Shown one piece after another: positions 1-4,813 of a stretch of DNA of 7,074 nucleotides. Source of the DNA: Nocardioidaceae bacterium (GTDB taxonomy: Bacteria; Actinomycetota; Actinomycetes; Propionibacteriales; Nocardioidaceae); contig JACCZI010000072.1 of assembly GCA_013696015.1 (NCBI GenBank), positions 1 to 7,074 on the forward strand, given 5' to 3'. Every line of letters begins with the position of its first letter. Position 1 is the first letter of the stretch. Under the pieces are notes generated by a model. The model ran no database searches and had not been told where the DNA came from. It saw nothing but the letters and a program-made list of their open reading frames with translations. The translations under genes and the position numbers were made by a program.

Positions 1-359
1 CTGTCGCGCCAGATGGCATCCAGCACCTCGCGGGGACGCAGACCGCTCACGGCAGGGACGGCGACTCCCGCGGCGATGCGCCGCTTCAGGCCTGCGACCC
101 GGACCATGAAGAACTCGTCGAGGTTGCCCGCGAAGAAAGCGGCGAAGCGAACCCGCTCCAAGAGCGGCAACGCCTCATCCTCGGCCTGCTCGAGTACGCG
201 GGTGTTATAGGCCAGCCATGACAGCTCTCGGTCGAGGAAACGGTTCTTGGGCAGATCCGCGTTGCTGCTCTCGTACGGTGGAGACACCTCGAACGTCTCG
301 GGTGCCAGCTGCAGCGACTCGGCCAACTCGGGATCGGTCGTGACTTCATGGACAGCCAT
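1..359 (-). CDS. ppk1: Polyphosphate kinase 1, N-terminal part (runs off left edge)
   Basis: The first 119 residues of PPK1, which reversibly transfers the terminal phosphate of ATP onto inorganic polyphosphate in the cytoplasm. Family-typical N-terminal-domain motifs are visible: FLDRELSWLAYNTRVLEQAEDE at about residues 41-62 (RELSWLA followed by an acidic LL-ER stretch) and FFAGNLDEFFMVRVAGLK at about 75-92, which is the PPK1 'SNLDEFFMVRVAGLK' signature. The catalytic histidines lie further on and outside the window. ATG at 359-357 is chosen because no other start codon is in frame just upstream; the ribosome-binding site is weak (AGGG a few bases upstream). It follows mshD on the same strand after 179 bp containing two strong hairpins, so it probably has its own promoter. 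A single GTTCACC word upstream hints at PhoP control but is weak evidence. The family assignment is secure. Confidence 0.95.
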   Translation of the reverse strand, partial: MAVHEVTTDPELAESLQLAPETFEVSPPYESSNADLPKNRFLDRELSWLAYNTRVLEQAEDEALPLLERVRFAAFFAGNLDEFFMVRVAGLKRRIAAGVAVPAVSGLRPREVLDAIWRD

Positions 360-381
360 GCGCCCTATCGTGCCACCGCTT

Positions 382-388
382 GGTGAAC
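382..388 (-). promoter_or_regulatory. Possible PHO-box half (GTTCACC) upstream of ppk1
   Basis: On the minus strand, 23 bases before the ppk1 ATG, the sequence reads GTTCACC, the core unit of the Streptomyces PhoP box. Known PHO boxes are direct repeats at 11-bp spacing; the next unit here (GGTGGCA) matches at only about three of seven positions and the preceding unit is worse. PhoP control of ppk is known in Streptomyces, which makes the position suggestive, but one heptamer can occur by chance. Confidence 0.2.
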
Positions 389-411
389 TCCAGCGACTGC
401 CAGAGGCCGTC

Positions 412-437
412 CCTATCCCATGTTCACATGGGATAGG
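412..437. repeat. Perfect palindrome, 11-bp arms, 4-nt centre
   Basis: CCTATCCCATG at 412-422 and CATGGGATAGG at 427-437 are exact reverse complements around TTCA; the outer T and A of the centre can also pair, giving 12-bp arms. It lies between the mshD stop and the ppk1 start and sits one base from a second hairpin. It could be part of a terminator for mshD, an operator for ppk1, or a mobile palindromic element. No T-tract follows on either strand. Confidence 0.7.
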
Positions 438-438
438 C

Positions 439-472
439 GCACTTCCAATGGGGTGGAGCCCATTGGAAGTGC
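439..472 (-). terminator. Strong 14-bp hairpin downstream of mshD, candidate terminator
   Basis: GCACTTCCAATGGG (439-452) and CCCATTGGAAGTGC (459-472) are perfect reverse complements with a six-base loop, GTGGAG. It begins about 67 bases after the mshD stop in the direction of transcription. Actinobacterial intrinsic terminators often lack a U-tract, so the stem alone is compatible with termination, and the adjacent palindrome at 412-437 would form a tandem hairpin. The alternative is an operator, because one arm sequence recurs as a third copy at 480-489. Confidence 0.45.
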
Positions 473-489
473 CTCTCAGCCATTGGAAG
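442..489. repeat. Three copies of the 10-bp word CCATTGGAAG
   Basis: CCATTGGAAG occurs at 460-469 and 480-489 in the same orientation, exactly 20 bp apart (about two helical turns), and as its reverse complement CTTCCAATGG at 442-451. The first two instances by position form the hairpin arms; the third is a solitary extra copy. The helical spacing resembles a regulator-binding array, but no known operator consensus is recognised. Confidence 0.6.
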
Positions 490-538
490 CAGCGCCTCGA
501 TCAGGGCGCGCGGGCGGGTGTACGTCACCGGTTGCTCT

Positions 539-1495
539 TCAGCGATCGAGGCGGTAGAGGGCGTCGGTGGCGACGTGGCTGAAGCCGAGGCGGCGGTATA
601 CGGCGATCGCGGTGGAGTTGTCGGCCTCGACGAAGAGCAGCACACAGTCCAGCCCCTTCTCGCGCAGGTGATGCAGGCCGGTCAGCGTCAACAGTCGACC
701 CAACCCGGCCCCTTGGGCGGCGGGATCCACGCCCACGACGTAGACCTCGCCCATGACCGGGTGCCCATGCCCACTGCCGTCGCCGGGATCGCCGTGGATC
801 TTCGTCCAGTGGAAGCCAATGAGTTCGCCCTCGCGCTCGGCGACGAAGAAGCCGTCGGGGTCGAACCACGGCTCTGACATGCGCCGGTCCAGGTCGGAGC
901 GGGTCATCTGGCCCTGTTCGGGATGATGTGCGAAGGCGCGGGCGTTCAGCGCCAGCCACGGTCCCTCGTCGACGCCAGGACGAAAGCCGCGGACCCGGAC
1001 ACCGGCCACATCACCGAGCGTCGGCAGCTCCGCTCGCAGGTCGCGGCGCATCTGCCACAGCTCCCGTACACGTCGGAAACCCAGCGACTCCGCGAGTCGG
1101 TCAGCGGCCGCGTCAGCGCCGTGGGACCACAGCTGCACCGGTCGCGGGGCAACCATCTTCACCGCCGTGCTGACCAGGGCTCGACCCCAGCCCTGGCGAC
1201 GCTGCGCCGGCGCCACGACACATTCCGCCTGGACCGGCCCCCCTCTCGACACGTCGAGGTACAGGTATCCCGCCAGCTCGTCGCCGGTGTCGTCGTCGCG
1301 CCCCAGCAAGTGCTTCGATGCACCGGCCTCGGGATGACGCAGGTGCAGCAGTGCGTGCTCGTTGAGGGGAGCGTGGCCGTCGTGGGCTGTGGCGTCAGCG
1401 ACCAGTGCTCGTACGGCCCGCGCATCGGCCGGTGCGAGGGCGTCCAGCCGCTCGATCCGGTGGCTGCGAGAGGCGGGATGGCACCCGGCGTTCAC
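539..1495 (-). CDS. mshD: Mycothiol synthase (double GNAT acetyltransferase)
   Basis: Catalyses the last step of mycothiol synthesis: acetyl transfer from acetyl-CoA to the cysteine amine of Cys-GlcN-Ins. Two GNAT domains are visible. The N-terminal half carries VVAPAQRRQGWGRALV (about 93-108, degenerate acetyl-CoA loop R-R-Q-G-W-G). The C-terminal half carries VYVVGVDPAAQGAGLGRLL (about 251-269, Q-x-x-G-x-G/A loop), followed by EADNSTAIAVYRRLGF (290-305), the classic MshD ending. LNEHALLHLRH (44-54) is also family-typical. GTG at 1495 gives 318 aa, close to the usual size of about 300-320. An in-frame ATG at 1567 would add 24 residues with no family resemblance. A TAGGTT -10-like element ending seven bases before the GTG supports this start and leaderless translation. 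It is downstream of glnR on the same strand, as in mycobacteria. The product supplies the main low-molecular-weight thiol. Confidence 0.93.
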   Translation of the reverse strand: MNAGCHPASRSHRIERLDALAPADARAVRALVADATAHDGHAPLNEHALLHLRHPEAGASKHLLGRDDDTGDELAGYLYLDVSRGGPVQAECVVAPAQRRQGWGRALVSTAVKMVAPRPVQLWSHGADAAADRLAESLGFRRVRELWQMRRDLRAELPTLGDVAGVRVRGFRPGVDEGPWLALNARAFAHHPEQGQMTRSDLDRRMSEPWFDPDGFFVAEREGELIGFHWTKIHGDPGDGSGHGHPVMGEVYVVGVDPAAQGAGLGRLLTLTGLHHLREKGLDCVLLFVEADNSTAIAVYRRLGFSHVATDALYRLDR

Positions 1496-1508
1496 CTGGC
1501 TCAACCTA
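1496..1508 (-). promoter_or_regulatory. Putative -10 element of a leaderless mshD promoter
   Basis: On the minus strand TAGGTT (1508-1503, fitting TAnnnT) is followed by seven bases and then the GTG at 1495, so transcription would begin at or next to the start codon. No good -35 is visible. The geometry matches that of the leader-ORF promoter near 4610, but a hexamer match alone is weak. A short AGG within the same stretch could instead act as a poor ribosome-binding site. Confidence 0.35.
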
Positions 1509-1610
1509 GTGGCCGTTGCTCCGGTTCGGCTCGGGTTGAATCTGCGTACCCAAGGCCGCAGATACATCGTTGGTGTCGGGAGGTGGCGGACCGGCGGAGT
1601 GCCCGGACCG

Positions 1611-2366
1611 TCATAAGTCTCGGATCGTCGCCGGGTTGTGCGCCGGGGCTGGGTTGTGCGCGGGGGCAGGGGGCGCGGCGCGACGGTCGGGGCTGGTGAC
1701 CACGAAGCGGTAGCCGACGTTGCGGACGGTGCCGATCAGCGTCTCGCGCTCGGGGCCGAGCTTGGCGCGGAGCCGACGGACATGCACGTCGACCGTCCGG
1801 GTGCCGCCGAAGTAGTCGTAGCCCCACACCTCCTGGAGCAGCTGCTGGCGGCTGAATACCCGACCGGGATGCTGCACCAGATACTTCAGCAGCTCGAACT
1901 CCTTGAATGTCAGGTCGAGCATGCGCCCGCCCACCTTCGCGGTGAACGTCGCCTCGTCAACGGTGACGTCGCCGGAGCGGATCGGGTGGGCTGCGGGGTC
2001 GTCGGCCTGCCCCCGACCCAACCGTCCAGCCGCCAACCGTAGCCTCGCCTCGACCTCCGCAGGTCCGGCGGAGGACAGCACGACGTCGTCGCAGCCCCAG
2101 TCGGCCGCCACGACCGCCAGACCGCCTTCGGTCACCACGAGCAGCACGGGTACGTCGACCCCGGTGGCATGCAAGAGGCGGGTCAGCGCCCGCACCTGCG
2201 CGAGGTCGCCGCGTCCGTCGACCACGACGGCGTCGCACGGCGGCGCGTCGAGGAGCGTGCTCACCGACGCCGGCAAGACGCGCACGGTATGCGGCAGCAG
2301 CCCCAAGGCCGGCAACACGTCCGTCTCCTGCTCGCGGCAGGCTGTCAGCAGCAGCAGCGACGACAT
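1611..2366 (-). CDS. glnR: GlnR, orphan OmpR-family nitrogen regulator
   Basis: A global transcription factor for nitrogen assimilation genes (glnA, amtB, nir and others in Streptomyces and mycobacteria). The protein is 251 aa, close to the usual GlnR size. The receiver-like domain (1-115) contains VLPALGLLPHTVRVLP and VVTEGGLAVVAADWG, both GlnR signatures, and D50 with R52 in VVVDGRGD. D50 is the conserved GlnR aspartate, but the acidic pair of true phosphoreceivers is absent (TACREQ at 8-13), fitting a phosphorylation-independent dimer. The winged-helix domain (about 130-225) contains LDLTFKEFELLKYL and the recognition region WGYDYFGGTRTVDVHVRRLR. The start is fixed by a strong GGGGGAGG six bases before ATG. 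The C-terminus has a tandem PAHNPA repeat. It is divergent from the MoaD-like gene and upstream of mshD. No histidine kinase gene is present nearby. Confidence 0.96.
   Translation of the reverse strand: MSSLLLLTACREQETDVLPALGLLPHTVRVLPASVSTLLDAPPCDAVVVDGRGDLAQVRALTRLLHATGVDVPVLLVVTEGGLAVVAADWGCDDVVLSSAGPAEVEARLRLAAGRLGRGQADDPAAHPIRSGDVTVDEATFTAKVGGRMLDLTFKEFELLKYLVQHPGRVFSRQQLLQEVWGYDYFGGTRTVDVHVRRLRAKLGPERETLIGTVRNVGYRFVVTSPDRRAAPPAPAHNPAPAHNPATIRDL
1629..1664 (-). repeat. Tandem PAHNPA repeat at the GlnR C-terminus
   Basis: Two adjacent, nearly identical 18-bp units encode PAHNPA-PAHNPA (GlnR residues 235-246), just after the winged-helix domain. This looks like a recent in-frame duplication within a disordered tail. 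It should not affect DNA binding. Confidence 0.7.
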
Positions 2367-2371
2367 TGTGA

Positions 2372-2399
2372 CCTCCCCCGTGGCGCCTGTTGCAAGATA
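2372..2399 (-). promoter_or_regulatory. glnR -10 element and strong ribosome-binding site
   Basis: On the minus strand TATCTT (2399-2394) is a good -10 hexamer. It lies some 20 bases ahead of GGGGGAGG (2379-2372), which is six bases from the glnR ATG. A start point near 2387 would give a leader of about 20 nt. No clear -35 is seen. The promoter lies within the 39-bp gap shared with the divergent MoaD-like gene. No GlnR-box (GTnAC-n6-GAAAC type) is apparent. Confidence 0.4.
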
Positions 2400-2405
2400 G
2401 CCCAC

Positions 2406-2756
2406 ATGTCGGCACCACCTGAGGAAGTTCCCGGGCCCGCTGGAGCCGTCACCGTGCGCTACTGGGCGGCGGCGCGTGCCGCCGCGGGATGTGACAGCGA
2501 CGCGGTGGCGCCGGGAACCTTGGCCGACGTGCTGGCCGAGGTCCGCCGCCGGCACGCCGCAGACCCGCGCTTCGGTCTCGTACTCGACATGTGCTCAGTT
2601 CTGGTCTCGGAGCTGGCCGTGGGCAGCCGCGACCAGGCGGCGATCGACGTCGGGCCTGACGATGTGGTCGATCTGCTGCCCCCCTTCGCCGGGGGCGCTA
2701 TCCAACTTTTCTCACATCTGCCGCAGGCATGCCTCAGAATGACGAGCTGCGACTGA
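2406..2756 (+). CDS. MoaD/ThiS-family small sulfur-carrier-like protein with C-terminal tail
   Basis: A beta-grasp protein of the MoaD/ThiS superfamily. VTVRYWAAARAAAG (about 15-28) opens the fold, TLADVLAEVRRRHAADPRFGLVL (38-60) is the helix region, and DDVVDLLPPFAGG (85-97) is the classic MoaD ending. In working family members the second glycine is the last residue and is adenylated then thiocarboxylated to donate sulfur (to molybdopterin in MoaD). Here translation continues after G97 for 19 residues, 98-116, beginning AIQLFSHLPQ. Unless this tail is removed the carrier cannot be activated. ATG at 2406 lies 39 bp from the divergent glnR start and has no Shine-Dalgarno; CAAGAT seven bases upstream could make it leaderless. 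A GTG at 2454 is a possible shorter start. No MoaE or protease gene is visible here, so the sulfur acceptor is unknown. Confidence 0.8.
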   Translation: MSAPPEEVPGPAGAVTVRYWAAARAAAGCDSDAVAPGTLADVLAEVRRRHAADPRFGLVLDMCSVLVSELAVGSRDQAAIDVGPDDVVDLLPPFAGGAIQLFSHLPQACLRMTSCD

Positions 2757-2847
2757 TTACCTGGGCGGCACCTACGACGAGAACGCGGACCAATACAACG
2801 AGAATGTGGTGGTTGCCGCGTATCTGACGCAAAGGGACAGCCGATGA
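2743..2847 (+). pseudogene. Start-less coding-like remnant, 3' end of an unrecognised gene
   Basis: Between an in-frame TGA at 2740 and TGA at 2845 one frame reads ...TDYLGGTYDENADQYNEN... and ends AAYLTQRDSR. Most third codon positions are G or C, as in real genes of this genome, but there is no ATG, GTG or TTG at a sensible position. Its stop overlaps the next ATG as ATGA, typical of translationally coupled genes. It looks like the 3' end of a gene whose 5' part was lost, perhaps by the same event that gave the preceding MoaD-like gene its tail. The family is not recognised. The alternative is chance coding bias in a spacer. Confidence 0.3.
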
Positions 2848-3008
2848 GCCACGGCAGGAAGGCGGTGGTCTCCAGCACGGGAGACCACGCCGGCACGGGT
2901 GACACCAGCTACTACACCGAGGCCGACTCCGTATGTCTTCCGCACTGGTCATCTCTGCAGGCACCGATGGCGCGCCGGGTCTTGGCCGCCCTGAGCTCGA
3001 CCGGGTGA
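2844..3008 (+). CDS. Small 54-aa ORF coupled to the transporter gene
   Basis: Not recognised. It starts MSHGRKAVVSSTGDHAG, continues TSYYTEADSVCLPHW, and ends in RRVLAALSSTG. It is mostly hydrophilic, with one cysteine and several histidines and no transmembrane helix or clear signal peptide. Support for translation: AAAGGGA sits six bases before the ATG, the ATG overlaps the upstream stop (ATGA), and its own stop overlaps the transporter GTG (GTGA at 3005-3008). Third positions are GC-rich in the first 29 codons and less so around codons 30-38. It may be a genuine small protein, a coupling ORF that only delivers ribosomes to the transporter, or another fragment of a decayed upstream gene. 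Confidence 0.45.
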   Translation: MSHGRKAVVSSTGDHAGTGDTSYYTEADSVCLPHWSSLQAPMARRVLAALSSTG

Positions 3009-4567
3009 CGACCGTGCCCGATGACCGGTACGGGCGGCGACTAGTCCGGCGGATCGCGTTGCTCCTCGTTGCTGTCGCCGGGTTGGTCCTCGTGCCAGCG
3101 GTCCCGGCGCAGGCACACCCGTTGGGTAACTTCAGCATCAACCACTACAACGGCCTGGTGCTGTACCCCGGGCGGATCGAGAACACGGCGGTCGTCGACT
3201 CCGCGGAGCTACCAACCTTGCAACAGCGCGACTCGGTCGACACCGACGGGGACGGTACGGTCACCGCCTCCGAACGGAGCGCCTTCGCAGGCCGGACGTG
3301 CGGGTCCGTGGTCCAGGAGCAGCGGCTCGAGGTCGACGCCCGGCCGCTGTCCTGGAGCGTGGTCAGCGCCGACTTCTCCTACCGATCGGGCGCGGCCGGA
3401 CTGGAGGTCAGCCGCTTGGAGTGCCGGCTCACCAGCGAAGCGGATCTGACGCAGCCCGCAGTGGTCGAGTTCAGCGACGGGTACCTCACCGGCCGCGTGG
3501 GGTGGCGCGAGATCACCGCGGCCGGCTCCGGGGTGGCAATCGGCGACTCCTCGGTCGCCGCCGCCAGCATCAGCAACGAGCTGCGCGACTACCCCAACGA
3601 CCTGCTCTCCTCACCGCTCGACCAGCGGACGGTGCGGCTGCAGGTGGCGCCGGGGCGAGACAGTGGCGCCGGAGAGATCCCCACGCTGACCGAGGCCGGG
3701 TTCCTGACGCGGACCCTCGACAGGGCCACAGGCGCGCTCGACCGGCTTGTCGGCAGCTCCGAGCTGACCTTGCCCGTCGGCCTTCTGGCGCTGCTGCTCT
3801 CGCTCGTGCTCGGCGCCTCGCATGCAGCCCTACCGGGACACGGCAAGACGATCATGGCCGCCTACATGGTGGGAACCCGTGGCACGCCGAAGGACGCCGT
3901 GCTCATCGGCGCAACGGTGACCCTTGCCCATACCGCTGGCGTGCTGGTGCTCGGTGTCTTGTTCAGCGCGTCGGTGTCGTTCGCCGGCGAGTCCTTGCTC
4001 GCGGCCCTCGGCGTCGTCAGCGGTGTGCTCGTCGCGGTCATCGGGATCGGCCTGCTCCGCGCTGCCTGGGTCAGGCGTGGCGACGACACGGTGCCTGCCG
4101 ACGGCCATGGGCATGGGCATGGGCATGGGCACGGACACGGACACGGGCACGGGCACGGGCACGACAGTCTGCCGACGACCGAGCACAGCCACGGCACCGT
4201 TCTGCTGGCAGCAGACAAGAGGACCACGCCGGCCGGCTACCGCAGGTTGACGCTGGTGGGCATGGGGCTGGCCGGTGGGCTGGTCCCCAGCCCTTCAGCT
4301 CTGGTGGTCCTCCTCGGCGCGATCAGCCTCGGCCGCACCGCGTTCGGCGTGCTGCTCGTCGTGGGGTACGGCCTCGGGATGGCCGCCACCCTGACCGCCG
4401 TCGGCTATCTGATCGCGCGGGTACCGCACCGGCTTGGTCGGCTGAAGGCGTTTGGCCGCCGGACCGGACTGTCTCGGATCGCTCAGTTCGGCCCGCTTCT
4501 GACGGCTGCCCTGGTCTTTGCCGTCGGGGTCGGACTGGCCCTACGCAGCGTCGGGCCTCTGCTGTGA
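3005..4567 (+). CDS. NicO-family nickel/cobalt-type membrane transporter with EF-hand extracellular domain
   Basis: A 520-aa inner-membrane protein, probably a Ni2+/Co2+ exporter or importer of the NicO (RcnA-like) group. Order: signal peptide (1-37, Arg-rich then LLLVAVAGLVLVPAVPAQA, cleavage before HPLGN); extracytoplasmic domain (38 to about 252) with a canonical 12-residue EF-hand loop DTDGDGTVTASE (79-90) and two cysteines (C99, C140) that could form a disulfide; then about six membrane helices (about 254-272, 297-318, 330-352, 416-440, 444-470, 494-513). ASHAALPGHGK (271-281) with H273 and H279, and H309 in TLAHTAG, are the NicO metal-site motifs. The loop after helix 3 is a ten-histidine His-Gly run (368-386) plus EHSHG. 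GTG at 3005 is preferred because it forms a GTGA overlap with the preceding ORF and gives a normal signal-peptide length. An in-frame ATG at 2933 would add 24 residues. The direction of transport cannot be told. Confidence 0.85.
   Translation: MTTVPDDRYGRRLVRRIALLLVAVAGLVLVPAVPAQAHPLGNFSINHYNGLVLYPGRIENTAVVDSAELPTLQQRDSVDTDGDGTVTASERSAFAGRTCGSVVQEQRLEVDARPLSWSVVSADFSYRSGAAGLEVSRLECRLTSEADLTQPAVVEFSDGYLTGRVGWREITAAGSGVAIGDSSVAAASISNELRDYPNDLLSSPLDQRTVRLQVAPGRDSGAGEIPTLTEAGFLTRTLDRATGALDRLVGSSELTLPVGLLALLLSLVLGASHAALPGHGKTIMAAYMVGTRGTPKDAVLIGATVTLAHTAGVLVLGVLFSASVSFAGESLLAALGVVSGVLVAVIGIGLLRAAWVRRGDDTVPADGHGHGHGHGHGHGHGHGHGHDSLPTTEHSHGTVLLAADKRTTPAGYRRLTLVGMGLAGGLVPSPSALVVLLGAISLGRTAFGVLLVVGYGLGMAATLTAVGYLIARVPHRLGRLKAFGRRTGLSRIAQFGPLLTAALVFAVGVGLALRSVGPLL
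4106..4162 (+). repeat. His-Gly hexanucleotide repeat in the transporter
   Basis: Nine and a half 6-bp units encode alternating His and Gly: four CATGGG, two CACGGA, three CACGGG and a final CAC. The block-wise codon switches show local duplication by slippage. Unit changes stay in frame, so loop length can vary without loss of the protein. The His residues should bind Ni2+, Co2+ or Zn2+ on the cytoplasmic side. Confidence 0.95.
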
Positions 4568-4590
4568 GCGTGCAGCCGGGTCACCCGCGA

Positions 4591-4622
4591 ACCAGCCCAC
4601 CAGCCGGACTAGGATCAGTGCG
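4591..4622 (+). promoter_or_regulatory. Promoter of the leaderless leader ORF, with tandem ACCAGCC motif
   Basis: TAGGAT at 4610-4615 fits an actinobacterial -10 (TAnnnT). Six bases separate it from GTG at 4622, so transcription would start at the first codon of the leader ORF. Instead of a recognisable -35 there is a tandem ACCAGCCC-ACCAGCCG (4591-4606, 8-bp period), which might bind an activator. Activator binding is conjecture. Confidence 0.5.
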
Positions 4623-4702
4623 TGCGGCACTCGACCTGGCTGACCCGTCGGCGCGTAGTGGATCACTGCCGCATGCATTCGACGCTGTGTCGCCTGCGCT
4701 GA
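4622..4702 (+). CDS. Leaderless cysteine-containing leader peptide (26 aa), putative attenuator ORF
   Basis: The peptide begins V/M-R-H-S-T-W and continues LTRRRVVDHCRMHSTLCR, ending LR. It fits the pattern L-T/S-R-R-x-x-V/I-D-x-x-R-x-x-S-x-x-C-R seen in the short 'putative leader peptides' that Actinobacteria place before sulfate, sulfite, sulfurtransferase and related genes. Two cysteine codons occur late, at codons 16 (TGC) and 23 (TGT), amid seven arginine codons before the end. GTG lies six bases after a -10 element, so it should be leaderless. Its stop is 111 bp before a rhodanese gene and five bases before an 8-bp inverted repeat. By analogy with the Cys-rich leaderless ORFs of mycobacteria, slow translation when Cys-tRNA is scarce would alter folding of the downstream RNA and raise sulfurtransferase expression. 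The pattern match is from memory, not a search. Confidence 0.7.
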   Translation: MRHSTWLTRRRVVDHCRMHSTLCRLR

Positions 4703-4706
4703 CCTG

Positions 4707-4746
4707 ACGGCGCCCGCTGCGAGCCGCTCCTGCGTGGAGGCGCCGT
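4707..4746 (+). promoter_or_regulatory. Inverted repeat after the leader ORF, candidate attenuator stem
   Basis: ACGGCGCC (4707-4714) and GGCGCCGT (4739-4746) are exact reverse complements enclosing 24 nt, in which CTCC (4727-4730) and GGAG (4736-4739) could form a competing small stem. GGCGC inside the leader ORF (4650-4654) could instead pair with GCGCC (4710-4714), giving a mutually exclusive fold. There is no U-tract, so Rho-dependent or translational control is as likely as intrinsic termination. The remaining 67 bases up to the rhodanese start show nothing beyond its ribosome-binding site. Confidence 0.4.
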
Positions 4747-4813
4747 GCGCCGTGTCCCCATCCCGGGCACCGACGCCCACCATTTCGCCTGTAGACCGCA
4801 CTGGAGGAACATC

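Noticed and set aside
1496..1610. Terminator or operator in the glnR-mshD gap
   Set aside because: Only a 6-bp inverted repeat (TCAACC at 1501-1506 with GGTTGA at 1534-1539) and a CGGACCG direct repeat were found; neither is strong enough to call.
923..1699. 258-aa plus-strand open frame across mshD
   Set aside because: It is antisense to a convincing mshD and has Arg/Ser/Gly-rich, motif-free translation.
2729..2827. 32-aa ORF beginning MPQNDELRLITW in a third frame
   Set aside because: No usable ribosome-binding site, a Thr/Arg-rich translation with poor third-position GC bias, and overlap with the better coding-like frame ending at 2847.
4106..4162. Short regular repeats as a CRISPR-like array
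   Set aside because: The units are 6 bp without spacers and lie inside a coding frame as His-Gly codons.
3298..4707. 469-aa plus-strand open frame
   Set aside because: It is out of frame with the NicO transporter, is extremely Arg-rich and has no family motif. It is a GC-driven shadow of the transporter gene; only its last 80 bases overlap real intergenic DNA.
4745..4813. Upstream GTG as start of the rhodanese
   Set aside because: The extension lies in the leader region, has no family similarity and no ribosome-binding site, whereas ATG 4814 has GGAGG at ideal spacing.
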